This document shows positions 10,426 through 21,190 of a stretch of 64,000 bases of DNA, piece by piece. How positions within the stretch are numbered: position 1 is the first letter of the stretch; the number at the start of each line of letters is the position of its first letter. The DNA is from Parapristionchus giblindavisi. Lineage: Eukaryota > Nematoda > Chromadorea > Rhabditida > Diplogasteridae. Made by a program: the position numbers and the translations under genes. The stretch covers positions 558,001 through 622,000 of the forward strand of contig CALSFV010000223.1 of the NCBI GenBank assembly GCA_943737045.1, read 5' to 3'. The notes below the pieces were generated by a model that saw only the letters and a program-made list of their open reading frames with translations, was not told where the DNA came from and ran no database searches.

Positions 10426-13400
10426 AAATCCGCCGGTTCAATGATAACTCAGACAAAAACTCAAAATCCGTTCCACTATCTGCACTGGTTGCCAATTGTC
10501 GCTCTGTAAAGAATAAACTGCCGTACCTTTCCCAAATACTTGCCCGCAATCATTTAATTATTTGCCTTACAGAAACTTGGCTGGGGCCATCCTTCCCTAA
10601 TTCTCTTTTGCTTGACTCATATCACCAAACCTACAATGTATATCGTAGAGACAGAAACATGAACGGTGGAGGTGTAGCCATCATCATCCACTCATCCATT
10701 AGTGCTGTACAAATAGCTAGTGAAGTAGTAAAGCGATCTCATGAATTAGCTGCCGTAGATATAGATATAAATGGCGATTTACTTAGAATTATATGCGCCT
10801 ATCGTAACCCCAAAGCAACAACTGTTCATACGGATGCACTTATAAAATCAATAACTGATCTCTGCTCTTGCCCCAACCTTCCATCATAACAGGTGATTTC
10901 AACTTTCCTGATATTAATTGGCTTAAGTTTCCTATGGCTCAAACGGTCATACCTCCCTCTCAATCATTCCTTGAATTTTGCCGTACATTGAAACTTGCGC
11001 AGTTGGTCAAAGATCCGACCCACGTACACGGAAATATATTGGATCTAGTTCTCTGTAATAATCCTAGACATGTTAGTTCAATCATAAGAGAGCATGCACA
11101 ATAAGCCGGGAAATAGGAATTATTACACCATAAATAATTGTGTAAGAAATATATGGTATGGTCTACGCATACAGCGACTATAAATAGTAGGTGTATTCAA
11201 ATAGCGATCACCGGACTGGGAAAATGATCAGCGCGTAAGTTCGAAATAACATGAGTAGAGAAACGAGGCAAGGGTGATCGAAGCGTGGCGTATTGGTAAG
11301 ATGGCCGCCTCTCCTCCCAAAGGGTGAGGGTTCGAATCCCGACCGGAGTTTTCACTTCATCCCTTATTGTACACTCTGAACTAACGTGTAGACTCATAAA
11401 CCAAATCAAAATTGGCCCGCCGTTTTGTAAGTCTGATCATTATACAATTGATTTCAAGATCTCCATAGAACACTCCGTCCCCTCATTCGTATTGAAAAGA
11501 GACTACAGAAAAGCAGATTACGATCTCATTAATATGCAATTAGCGAATGTAGACTGGACGGGTTTATTCTCTACAATTGTGGGAGTAGATCAAATGTATG
11601 ACATATTACTAGGATTAATCCAAAAATCAATAGATATCCATGTACCATGGACTAGAATAAATTTTACCCATGGGAAACTCCCTCCCCATATCGAAAGACT
11701 CTTGCACAGAAGGTTTTGTGCTTGGCAGAAATCAATCAATAGCCAGGACCCTCTTGATAGTCACAGTTTTGAACAACTAAATAAGAAGTTCAGGAAAGAA
11801 TTGGATAGATACCAGAAAACCATCGAACGAAAAATAATCGATAGCGAAGATAGCAATAAGTTCTTTCGGTATATGAAACGCTGCTCAAATAAAGACAAAG
11901 GAGTTGAGGGACTTAAAGACAAAAATGGTATTCTCATTATGGATGACTTAGGTAAGGCCAACCTGCTTGCAAACGCATTCGCAGGAGTGTTCACTGTTGA
12001 TAATGGTACACTACCCCAACTTTCACAACTCCCAACTTTTGGCAATTATCAAGAGCCACTGTTTCTTCGACATAAAATATGCGCTCTAATTGAAAAATGG
12101 AAGCGCTCTTCCTGTCGTACTCCAGAGAATATAGATCTCTCGTTCATTAAGAAAATAGCCGTACCAATAGCTGAACCACTAGAAATAATCTTTCGTCATT
12201 CTTTTGAAACAGGGGTAGTCCCCTCCCCCTGGCGTCACTCCATCGTCACCCCTGTCAAGAAATCACCACCATTTTCGGATCCGCTAAACTATAGACCGAT
12301 TTCTATAACCTCTTTCTTCTGTAGAATATTCGAACGTTTATTGTGTAAATCTATAATAACTCATTGCGAATCGTTGGAAATATTCCCAGATGAACAATAC
12401 GGTTTCAGACAGAAAAGATCGCGCGAAATGCAGATGTTAGAGGTACTGGAGCATTGGACTTCTTCTATCAGTGAAGGAAAACCGGTTGATGTAATATATT
12501 TTGATTTTGCGAAAGCTTTTGATAGAGTATCTCATTCTAAACTGCTAATGAAACTTGGTACTGTTGGATTGTCAGATAAGACAGTTAATTGGATATCCGC
12601 CTATTTAAGTAATCGATCCTTCCAGGTTAGAGTCCGTGAAAAGCTATCACAGTCACTTAGTGTTACAAGCGGTGTCCCACAGGGATCCGTTTTGGGTCCG
12701 CTTCTTTTCCTCATATATACCTCGGAAATTCCTTCACTAGCCCAACAAAACGGAGTCGTAGCTAGAATGTACGCAGATGCTATAAAAATTTATCGCTCCT
12801 TTGAAGCTGGTGATTCCCCGTTACATCTACAAACAGCAATCGATACCATTGTAAAATGGTCAGATGAATGGCAACTTCCACTCGCTGCGCATAAATGTAA
12901 TTCGCTGCACCTAGGTAGATCTAACCCTATGCGAAAATACATTATCGGAACAGCATCCCTAGAGCAGAGGGATTTGGTTAAGGATCTTGGCTTCCTCATT
13001 CAGAAGACCCTAACTTTCTCTACCCACAGCAGGCAAACAGCTACAAAAGCGAAAACTGCATGCCACATAATCCTAAGAGCTCTGCGCACTAAAAATGCAA
13101 CCACCCTAGTAAAAACTTATTCAATATATATAAGGCCTATACTTGAAAGTGCATCTACAGTTTTCAATCCATACCAAAAAGGTGACAAAAAGATCTTAGA
13201 ACGAGTACAGAATTATTTCACTAGACGAGTATTCAAGCGCTGTTTTAATGCAGCGTGGGATTCAATGCCGAAAGTTTCCCTTAGGAATAAACAACTAAAT
13301 TTAGATACTCTTGAAAAGCGTAGAGAAGAAATAGATATCAAAGCTGCAATGAAATTTATCAGAGGTAAATATAGGATCTCAAATATGAAACCTCACTACT

Positions 13401-13543
13401 TTCGCCCTTATATCACCCATAATGGTCTCAATTTCAACAACCCAGGCTCACGCTTTCACTACAGGCATAATAGCTTCTTTCCTAGAGCGGCAAGGCTCCT
13501 AGTGCAACCGAAAAACCGGATTACCTTTAGTTTCCCTGAGTGA
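10389..13543 (+). pseudogene. LINE ORF2: endonuclease and reverse transcriptase, inactivated
   Basis: The endonuclease shows N-C-R-S-V, E-T-W, Y-R-N-P, G-D-F-N and S-D-H motifs in order. A frameshift falls near 10880, and the SINE at 11103-11412 separates the S-D-H end from the rest. The reverse transcriptase follows in one open frame to 13543. Motif A (F-D-F-A-K-A-F-D) and motif B (S-G-V-P-Q-G-S-V-L-G-P) are intact. Motif C reads Y-A-D-A (around 12773) in place of the usual Y/F-A-D-D, so one catalytic aspartate is lost. The family makes element cDNA by target-primed reverse transcription; this copy cannot. Confidence 0.85.
11103..11412 (+). mobile_element. tRNA-like SINE inserted in the LINE endonuclease
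   Basis: About 310 bases that interrupt the endonuclease reading frame. At 11284-11350 there is a tRNA-like head with a box-A-like TGGCGTATTGGTAAGA and a box B GGTTCGAATCC. The stems pair poorly (the T stem has three pairs), so it is not a functional tRNA. The exact ends are uncertain. Confidence 0.6.
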
Positions 13544-14074
13544 AAATTGATTGATGTGATCTTCCTATTCCCCATCGTAATTCTATTTCGACAGTTCTTG
13601 TGTTCACCAAAAATCATCTCAACCATTTCTATCTGTTCATCTCATTTATTCACACATTTCATTTTATTTGTTCTTTTCTGTACCGTGTTTCCTTGAAAAC
13701 GCATAAATATTATTATAAATAAAAAAAATGTTCTAAAGTTGTGAAATCGATTGAGCATTGATAAAACAAATACCAGAACATTTTTTTTTATTTGGGCGCG
13801 GGCGCCGGCGTCTTGGCGCCTGGGTGACCATTTGTTACTTGTTTTATCAATGCTCAATAGATTTGACAACTTTAGAACAATTTTTGATTTGGGCGCCGGC
13901 GCCGGCGTCCTGGCGCCTGGGTGATGATTGGGTACTTGTTTCATCAATGCTCGATCGATTTGACATCTTTCGAACAATTTTTTCATAAAATGACCGCTGA
14001 GTTCTCATCCGACACATTTTGAAATGTCAGACTGATCTACCCGTGATCAGCCCAAAATTTGGCATAAAATGGCC

Positions 14075-14330
14075 GCTGAGTTCTCATCCGACAAGTTCTC
14101 AATCAGTGGGTTCTTATCCGGTCGGTTCTCATTCAGTGGGTTCTCATTCAGTGTGTTCCCATCCGGTGGGTTCTCATTCAGACGGTTATCATCTAGTGTG
14201 TTCTCATACGCTCAGTGCTCATCCGGTGGGTTCTAATCCTGTAGGTTCTCATTGAGTGGGTTCTCATACGCTCAGTTCTCATTCGGTAGCTTCCGGTTAT
14301 CATCCAGTAGGTTCTTATTCAACGGTTATC
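14075..14330. repeat. 15-base subterminal repeats, right arm
   Basis: Mirror image of the left array: tandem GTNGGTTCTCATTC units. It lies just inside the right terminal inverted repeat of the foldback transposon. Confidence 0.85.
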
Positions 14331-14544
14331 ATTCGACCTAGTGCCGAGAGCGTTGCCAGAGCAGACAGTAAAAATAGCTCATAGTCAGGGGTGTCTTTGA
14401 CAAAATCCTAAATGCAATCTAAACTATCCTCCATGATGAACCTAAATCATTTTATTGCATACTAACTGTGTGGCCAGAGTGTAGTTTCACTTTAGCAAAT
14501 ATGTTCTCTAATAGATATTTTATTATGAACAGTTTGCTTTCACA

Positions 14545-14665
14545 TATTAAAATCACACCCTAAGATATTTTAAAACTTTCTGCTCTGGCCATCCTCTATC
14601 TCACTCTCTCTTTGTCTACGAGAGAGTATTGTCAGAGCGGAGAGAAAAATTCCTTTAATTTCATT
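14545..14665. mobile_element. Hairpin element of the CTCTCCGCTCTG family
   Basis: Copy with CACACCCTAAGATATTTT at the left and GAGAGAGTATTGTCAGAGCGG at the right arm. It ends a few bases before the 3' splice site of the dehydrogenase exon at 14672. A second copy lies at 14788-14895. Confidence 0.7.
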
Positions 14666-14671
14666 TTGCAG

Positions 14672-17600
14672 GATTGCATAACCGCCTTCTTCTCGAACAT
14701 AGCTCCGATAAATATTCTCACGCACAAGGATGTCGAGGGACAGGTATTTTAAGCTTTTTAAAATATATTTTTAATACCACACCCTGAGATAATTTTACTC
14801 TTTACTCTGTCAACGCTCTCTCGTAGACATGGAAAGCGAGAAAGCATTGTCAGAGCGAATAATTTTAAATCATCTCGGGGTGTGCCTTTAATCCTTTCAA
14901 TTTCTTCACCATAAAAATCAAAAATCGGGTTTGCCTCCATGCAATTTTTGAGCAGGAGTTGGTAAAGACATTCACTTATAGTTTGACGAAAGATGAAAAT
15001 CAATTGTCGTAGACAGCAGTTTTAAACCTGATTTATAATGTTTGATACACTGCGTTCGAAAAGTGCGCATTTGGAGCTAGAGAGTGGATGAGAGCACGCA
15101 AAACGGGAGACTCAGACAGCGAGATGTTTCTTGGTGCCTACCTGTACAGAGCGATGGCACCATTTATTCTACATGTTTTATGGTGTTTTCTGTCTACTAC
15201 GATAGTAATCGCGTTAGAAATTATTTTATCCAGTTACGTTCATGGCAAAAAAACGTGTGGGGATAACGACAAAATTCTAAAATTTCAATCAATATCCAAT
15301 TAGAAGATACGGTATAAAGCCGGGACATTACCAGAATTAAAGAATTAGAAAGAAAAAAACATGATTTTTGTTGATGAGAGTTTGTCCTCGATCAATTGAT
15401 AATTACAATACGCGAGCAACTTATTCGGTGATGGCACCTGAAAAGATAGTTACCTTATCCCATTTCAGACATTATTGATCACGGGCTCCTACAACGATAG
15501 TTACCGTATACCATTCCAGACAGTATTGATCACAGGAGCCGCGGGCGCTCTGGGGCGGTTGCTCGCGGCACGATTCGCGGCCAAAGGCGCCAACCTCGTC
15601 TTATGGGATCGAGAGGAGAATGGACTGAAGACATTGAAGGAGGAGTGCGAGAAGACTGGCGTTAGGGTCGGTTTATTTTATTGATGATTTTAATGACTAT
15701 AATTCGTTTTACCCCAAATATTATAGTGTACTTGTTCTTTCAAGTGTTGTCGCATCTCAATTCTTTGATCTCTCCCTCCCTGCTCACTCAGAGATCCAAT
15801 ACGATATACATTGGATTTGCGGCTGCTCCACCGCACAAGAGGCTCCTCCCCTCTTCACTCTTCCTGACTGTAGCAGAAGGCGCGATCAATTGATCTCTCA
15901 CCTTCCCCCCCCCCCCCCATCCCCATCCACCTCTCTTTTAATAATTTTTATTCTCTCACATATTTTTTTCTTGCACTCGAACATTCTGTACTTGTTGAAA
16001 CACCTTTGCGGTGTACGATAAATAAATAAAAATAAATAAAAATAAATAAAAATAAATAAATCTTTTTTGATTTATGATAAATTAAATTAAATTTATCAAT
16101 GTGCTTATGTACGAATCGTAATCAATTGCTGTGAAGCAATATTTGTATAGCATTTGTTGATGTTAAATGCTGACAGGTTAAATATTTATATTTAATTATT
16201 ATTATTGATGTATTCCTCGTTATCGATTGATTTCAGGTATTGACCTACACTGTGGACATGCTGCAGCGTGATCAGATCGCTACGGCCGCAGCTGCTGTGA
16301 AGAGAGAGGTATTACATGAACGACAATGTTTCTCCGCTCTGGCCACGCTCTCTCGCAAGCAAAAAGCTAGAGTTTGACCAAAGCGAAGAGTTTGACATTA
16401 GCTTCTTGACATTAGCAACTTGTTCTCGAAGTTCTCAAGATTCTTCACTTCTCTCGTAGTGATTATCTGATTGTTGACATGATTTGAACAATGCATTATC
16501 GATTTTCTCATAAATATTGATTAGATTATGCAAATTCCAGATCGGTCCAGTCAACATGCTCATCAACAATGCGGGTATTGGCATCGGCGGGAAGATCATC
16601 GAAGTCGCTGAGGACGACATCAGAAAGACTGTGGAGATCAATATGATGTGTCATTACTGGGCAAGTTTTGTCTTTGATCTTTGGTCTTTGTTCCTTGATA
16701 TTTGAACTTTGATCTTTAATCCTTGATCTCTTATCTTTGATTCACATGTTCCACCATTGGGTCGTTTTTGACCAACATTCCGTCAGCGATAATTTGATAA
16801 CGACGCCAATTTGAAACTCTCCGCTCTGACAATACTCTCTCGCTTTCTTTGACTACGAGAGAGCGTTGCCAGAGTGGGGAGTAAAATTAGCTCTGGTACG
16901 CCTTACAGGGAGATAGACCTCTCGCAATGGCCTCTTCATTGCGCACACTATTTCTCTGTTCTCTAACAACGAGAGAGCGTAGACCGTTGAAGAGGCCATT
17001 GAACACAGGTTTCGGTCCCTTTAATCCCTTGTTGTTGCTCTCTTATTGATTAATCTTTCACAGATGGCTAAAGAGTTCCTGCCCGATATGTTGGATAGAG
17101 ATGACGGTCACATAGTGACGATTGCTTCCATGGGAGGATTGTTCGTGTCGGCTCAAGGTTAATTTGAAAAAAATATCAATTTTAAAATATTTTTAAAAAA
17201 ATGTACCAACACAAACTACTATTCATTCAATAATGATTACATAAGGATCCTATTGAGCTTATTAAGAAAAATCAAGTGATATTTATAACTCTTTTTGAAA
17301 CATGAAATTTCCTGGATCTCTTTCTGACGGTGCTCTCTCGATCTTTTTTTGTCTACGAGATAGCGTTGTCAGAGAGGAGGATAACATTTGCTCGGTATGC
17401 CTTTAACAGTAGTCAATTTCGATGGTGATGTTCATGTGTCCCACAGATCTTGCTCACAATGCCTTCACCGCTGATCGATCGATATTGGGCATTAAATCAA
17501 TCAATCAATCAATTTTATCAAAATAGGCAATGGATGCTCAGATGAATATAGACCTATGATGAATATAGACCCATCCTCATCTGAGCATCTATTGCCTGAT

Positions 17601-18034
17601 TTGATAAAATTGATTGATTGATTGGGCATTCAAGGACAATAATATCGATTGATATTTGCAGATATGATACCGTACTGCTCGTCCAAGTTTGGCGCGATGG
17701 CCATCGCTGAGGGACTCGAGAACGAAGTTGCCTGCATGGGCAAGCATGGCATACGGTAGATTTCAAAAACCTGGCAAAGTGCCAAGATCGATTTTGCAGA
17801 TTCACCACCGTCTGTCCGGCCTATTTCCAGACGCAGCTCATGGAAAATCTGACGTAGGAAATCAATATCGAAGAAAGCTACCGTAATCCGTGCGATCGTT
17901 GCAGGACAAAGCCTGCTATGAGCGTGATGACGGCGGAATACGTCGCAGACGCCGCGGTCGATGGTATCCTGCGCAATCTGAGAATCGTACTGATGCCCAA
18001 GAGTCTGTACCTCGTCTATGCTGCCAAAGGGTAA
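14672..18034 (+). CDS. Short-chain dehydrogenase/reductase, RDH10/DHRS3-like (5' incomplete)
   Basis: Exons that join in phase: 14672-14743, 15520-15666, 16237-16308, 16541-16660, 17064-17157, 17662-17755, 17800-17853 and 17905-18030; read-through gives GGG TAA at 18032-18034. Family members are membrane-bound NAD(P)-dependent oxidoreductases of retinoids, steroids or lipids. Seen: K-D-V-E-G-Q leading into T-V-L-I-T-G-A-A-G-A-L-G (cofactor loop), L-I-N-N-A-G-I-G, the I-A-S segment with the catalytic Ser, and Y-C-S-S-K (catalytic Tyr and Lys). A segment like RDH10 'VFTYTCDV' follows the first Rossmann unit. The intron after 16660 starts GCAAGT (GC-AG). The N-terminal anchor exon is not found, perhaps beyond the foldback transposon. 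About 40 family-typical C-terminal residues are missing, so another exon after 18030 is likely. It converges on the quinone reductase. Confidence 0.88.
15452..15524 (+). repeat. Duplicated 3' splice site of dehydrogenase exon 2
   Basis: TAGTTACC, a pyrimidine tract, CAG and the first ~20 exon bases (ACATTATTGATCACGGG) occur at 15449-15486. They occur again with small changes, exon ACAGTATTGATCACAGG, ending in the authentic junction 15519/15520. The two CAGs are 51 bases apart. Reading stays open between them, so use of the first would add 17 residues in frame. Confidence 0.85.
16005..16062. repeat. AATAAATAA simple repeat after a CGGTGTACGATAAATAA motif
   Basis: A-rich tandem repeat preceded by CACCTTTGCGGTGTACG. 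The same junction occurs at 32.94-32.99 kb (CCCTTGTGGTGTACGATAAA), which suggests the 3' end of a dispersed SINE-like element. Confidence 0.6.
16313..16415. mobile_element. Hairpin element of the CTCTCCGCTCTG family
   Basis: Partial copy in dehydrogenase intron 3: TTTCTCCGCTCTGGCCACGC then a degenerate right arm GAGTTTGACCAAAGCGAAGAG. Confidence 0.6.
16795..16912. mobile_element. Hairpin element of the CTCTCCGCTCTG family
   Basis: Type copy in dehydrogenase intron 4. The left arm is AATTTGAAACTCTCCGCTCT, then GACAATACTCTCTCGC. The loop is TTTCTTTGACTAC, and the right arm GAGAGAGCGTTGCCAGAG runs into AGTAAAATTAGCTC and a GGTGTGCCTTTAA-like end. The element is almost one long palindrome of about 110 bases with no coding capacity. 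Full copies have CACACCCCGAGCT ends near TTAA. Other copies: 17295-17405, 18465-18555, 31983-32103, 40598-40700, 40880-40990, 49705-49810, 52873-52990, 53195-53262. Confidence 0.8.
16925..17012. mobile_element. Second hairpin family (GGCCTCTTCA arms)
   Basis: Arms AATGGCCTCTTCA and TGAAGAGGCCATT with a centre of ACTATTTCTCTGTTCTCTAA and GAGAGAGCG. A related copy lies at about 40765-40865 in BRWD intron 18. Confidence 0.75.
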
Positions 18035-18068
18035 GAGGCATAGGGCGTGTGGTTGGCACCATGCCAAG

Positions 18069-18312
18069 AAAACGTCTCGTTGTCTGACACTCTCGCTGTG
18101 CACGCTCTCTCGTTCTTTCTCTCGTTGTCTGACACTCTCGCTGTGCACGCTCTCTCGTCTTTTCTCTCGTTGTTTGACTCTCTCGTTCTGCACGCTCTCT
18201 CATCTTTCTCTCGTTGTCTTGACGCTATCGTTTTGCGCACTCTCTCATCTTTTCTCTCATTGTCTGACTCTCGCGTATTGTGCACTCTCTCATCATTTCT
18301 CTCTTTCTCTGA
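18069..18312. repeat. CTCTCGTTGTCTGACACTC minisatellite
   Basis: About six tandem units of ~40-45 bases containing CTCTCGTTGTCTGACACTC and GTGCACGCTCTCTCG. It starts 35 bases after the last clear dehydrogenase exon. Three long reading frames in this stretch are products of the repeat. Confidence 0.85.
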
Positions 18313-18319
18313 CTGTCTG

Positions 18320-19028
18320 ACCGAATGGCATTCACTCGGGCATGGAGTTCAGGGACCGATTTAAGAGACTATCACCTTGCACATTTATGTTTCACCGTCT
18401 TTACAAATACCATTAGACCGTTATTCCAATAGTTTATCCTTCAACGAACCAGAGAAAAAAATCATTGAACACACCCCGGGCTAATTTGAAACTCTGGTTT
18501 TCTTTGTCAACGAAAGAGCGTGGCCAGAGCGGAGAGTAAGATTAGCTCGGAGTGTGCATTTAATCGGCACTGTAATTTCCCTCAGCAAAGGTGCAGATAC
18601 AGCTCTGTTCCACAGCGTTCTCATGACTTTCAAAGCAAGAACGACCGCTCAACATACAAACTCTCTCGAATACAATGGTCTCTCCTTTGTCTTGCTTTCG
18701 AAGAAAAATGGCTTGGACCAGAATACTGTGGTTCAGTAGTTGATCTCGGTGTCGAATCAATCAATATTAATAATTTCAGCTTGATACCTCGCCGAGCGAT
18801 ATCGCGAATAATGCTGGCCTTCTTGCGAAACAGTCGATAGGATTCTATTTATGATAATCGATAAATCGATAAAGTGTACATTACATAATGCCTAATAATA
18901 TACCGTACTTGCACCACGGCATTACAACAATATAAAATATATTTCAATCAATAAAGTGCACGACAAGACTGAACCAATCGCTAGAATATAATTTATCTGA
19001 ATCGATAAAATGTACAGTATGCTACAAT
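18320..19028. other. Stretch between convergent genes
   Basis: Contains a hairpin element (18465-18555) and a roughly 200-base block (18560-18760) that is open in two frames. One of these could be the missing last dehydrogenase exon (a CCCTCAG acceptor at 18574 joins in phase), but its protein does not look like the family C-terminus. AATAAAG occurs at about 18951. The TAG of the minus-strand gene is at 19029. Confidence 0.35.
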
Positions 19029-21190
19029 CTACCGTATCTGCACCACGAGATTGCCGGCCGCACCTCCGGGTTGTGTGATGACGTCGACGTGCGATTGGGA
19101 AACGTCGTCCAATGGGTAGACCTTATTGATCACTGGACGATACTGGGTGGACTTGAAGAGATCCACAAGGAACTCTTGTGTTGTCTGCACGTCAGCTGGC
19201 GTACAGCCTCCCATCATGACTCCTGCAACGATAATGATAGTGTGGTGTGGGTAGGCGACGTTTCCTAACTGAGTATTTAACAATCTATGTTAATTAATAG
19301 TCTCCGAACCGTCTAAGGCATAAATCATCTCTCTTCATAAAATCTGGTCTCGCACAATATTATTCATGTTACTTGCATTACATTTGGTCAACTAATTCTA
19401 AGGCCGTATCGTATCGTATCGTATCGTATCGTATCGGTTACCTACCATACACCGAGCTTTCCTTCTGCATGAGCAGACGTGGTGAGATGGTGCACTCGCC
19501 CCGATTGCCGACCACACCCACTCGACCGCCGGTAGCGAGAATCGAGAGATCCGCGGGCAGATTCACGTTGGCCAGCATCTCGATGATCAGATCGAAACCT
19601 GCACAAGGGATACTGTAACGTGACTTGGATACCGTAATCATTAACAAGCTACTGTGGGCGGTGAATAAGGTACTGTAACGGAGGATGAGATAAGGTAACT
19701 GTGAATACGGTATCCATAAACAATACGAATCGTATACGATAGGAAATATACGATAGTAAAAGCAAGATGCCGATAGAGGTAATTTTTTCACATAAATCAA
19801 TGGTTTTCAACAGGTCAGTATTATAGTTTCTACAGTAACCAATTTTTTACGACTAACCTTCTGGAGCGACTCTCTTCAGCTCGTCCACGTATCCGGCAGT
19901 GCGATGGCATACGGTATGATGGGCGCCATTTCTGAAACGTCGACTCGTCAAACACCACCATATCCATACATTTTCATACCCTCACAGTGTGAGGATCGAC
20001 CCACCGTATATGGCTCATTTTCGGGATCGACCCACTACATAAAGTTCATTGTTTACGTGAAATGTTTCAATGTAAGCGAATAATAACGATTTTTCTAGTT
20101 CGACCCACTATGTAAAAAATCCGGTGAGTGCGCCGAGATTGTATGATCGTGTATAGTAGAGTGCCTACCTCTGCACAACGTCCATCCCGTGATCCGTGCC
20201 TGCCGTTCCTACTATGAGCGAGGCGCCGATGTGACGGGCGATTTGGCAGCACGCTAAACCTACACCACCCGAGGCACCGTGGATCAGAACCCTGTCGGAT
20301 TTCTGAAAGAATCATTATTATAATTATTATCGTTATTAACAATTTTTTTGTTATCAAATTATTTGTTGCACAATCAGACCAAAAATGCGTGACTATTATG
20401 TAGATTATTAGAGGTTGAAACGAATGCGTGTAGCTGAAGTGATTCGTGTGGATGTTTTTCTTATTGTTAGACAGAAAATTTGAATATTTTGTAAAATCTC
20501 CTATCTCAACCATTTCAACCCTAGTCCCCTGGAGAATCATTATCAGTGTCAAATCAAAGTATTTCCATTTCAATTGCTGTTGCGCCTCGGGCGTAGATAA
20601 ATTATTATTATAAGATTACGATACCTTAATGTGACCGCGAGACACCAGGGCTCGATAGGCTGTTAGGTACGGAATGGCGAGTGAGGCTCCCTCGATAAAG
20701 GAAAGTTCTGGAACGAAAATCAATCAATAATATTTTGCTAATAATAAATAAGCTAAGATTACCCTTGGGAAGAGGAAAAACCTTTGCGGCTACCGTAACC
20801 TCGGTTGTGCTACCGTACTCTGCATCGAAGAACCAGACACGATCTCCCGCCTTCACGTGGGACACACTGGATCCGACCTAAATCAATCAGTAAAATATTA
20901 ATCGATCTCATGAAAAGGGCCAGTACCTCTCTGACGACACCACTACCGTCTCTGCCTGGAGTGTACGGTAGTTTGGGGAGTTTGGCGTAAACTCCCGACC
21001 TGATGTAGGTATCGACGGGATTGACGCCAGCCGCGTGCACGTCAATCAATATCTAAACAGGTATTGATTAATAAAAAATCGATAATCGATACCGTACCTG
21101 GTTCGGTGACGATAAAGTAGGCTCCGGTAAATCGGAGCGTACAGTTATGCAGTCAGGGCCTCCAAAGACGGAAACGACAGCACCGCGCAT
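19029..21190 (-). CDS. CRYZ: Zeta-crystallin-like NADPH:quinone oxidoreductase
   Basis: Complete on the minus strand. Eight exons in transcript order: 21098-21190, 20927-21052, 20763-20877, 20625-20707, 20169-20302, 19858-19931, 19446-19598 and 19029-19222, all GT-AG and in phase, giving 323 residues (the family has about 330). It is a zinc-independent medium-chain reductase that passes electrons from NADPH to quinones in the cytosol. Seen: the N-terminal F-G-G-P start, [13 protein letters not shown] with P-Y-T-P-G, A-G-D-R-V, the [10 protein letters not shown] helix, the nucleotide-binding [18 protein letters not shown] followed by a G-G-R-V strand, and a shortened C-terminus. The ATG at 21190 opens directly into the conserved N-terminal strand. 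It is divergent from the E2-variant gene, start to start about 730 bases. Confidence 0.95.
19408..19437. repeat. TATCG pentanucleotide microsatellite
   Basis: Six TATCG/CGTAT units, lying 9 bases from the 5' splice site of quinone-reductase exon 7 at 19446. Confidence 0.9.
19965..20125. mobile_element. CATACATT-family element (decayed)
   Basis: CATACATTTTCATACCCTC, then GTGAGGATCGACCCAC, and two further GATCGACCCACTA-type units. It matches the intact copy at 56249-56443 in BRWD. Its right end is not clear. It lies in intron 5 of the quinone reductase. Confidence 0.65.

Larger units (their letters stand above)
9345..13728 (+). mobile_element. Decayed non-LTR retrotransposon (CR1/Jockey-like)
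   Basis: A roughly 4.4-kb LINE with a coiled-coil ORF1, an apurinic-type endonuclease and a reverse transcriptase, ending in an AATAAAAAAA tail at 13720-13728. Its outer limits are inferred from where the CG-rich foldback arm stops on each side. It has frameshifts in ORF1 and in the endonuclease, a SINE insertion, and an altered reverse-transcriptase active site, so it is inactive. It lies entirely inside the foldback transposon. Confidence 0.8.
8886..14345. mobile_element. 5.46-kb foldback transposon with 8-bp target duplication
   Basis: The left end GGCACTAGGCCGAATG and the right end CATTCGACCTAGTGCC are inverted repeats. The arms stay complementary for about 450 bases. They run through an array of ~15-base repeats, a block ending in CTCAGCGGCCATTTTATGCC, and a CG-rich block (GACGCCGGCGCC, GGTCACCCAGGCGCCAAGA). 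Immediately outside lie identical octamers GAGAGCGT at 8878-8885 and 14346-14353. The insertion split a CTCTCCGCTCTG hairpin element, whose halves remain at about 8815-8885 and 14346-14385. The right arm carries an extra copy of the CG-rich block. A non-LTR element fills the centre. No transposase is visible, so it is non-autonomous; 8-bp duplications are typical of the hAT and P superfamilies. It may lie in the first intron of the dehydrogenase gene at 14.7 kb. Confidence 0.85.

Noticed and set aside
15088..15303. N-terminal membrane-anchor exon for the dehydrogenase (71-codon frame with a hydrophobic helix)
   Set aside because: No splice donor joins it in phase to exon 15520, whereas the exon at 14672-14743 does and ends in the K-D-V-E-G-Q stretch expected before the cofactor loop. 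The frame is taken to be intronic.
17630..18285. Long minus-strand frames (up to 187 codons) near the dehydrogenase 3' end
   Set aside because: They are antisense to dehydrogenase exons 6-8 and to the CTCTCGTTGTCTGACACTC minisatellite; the sequence is repetitive and unlike any family.
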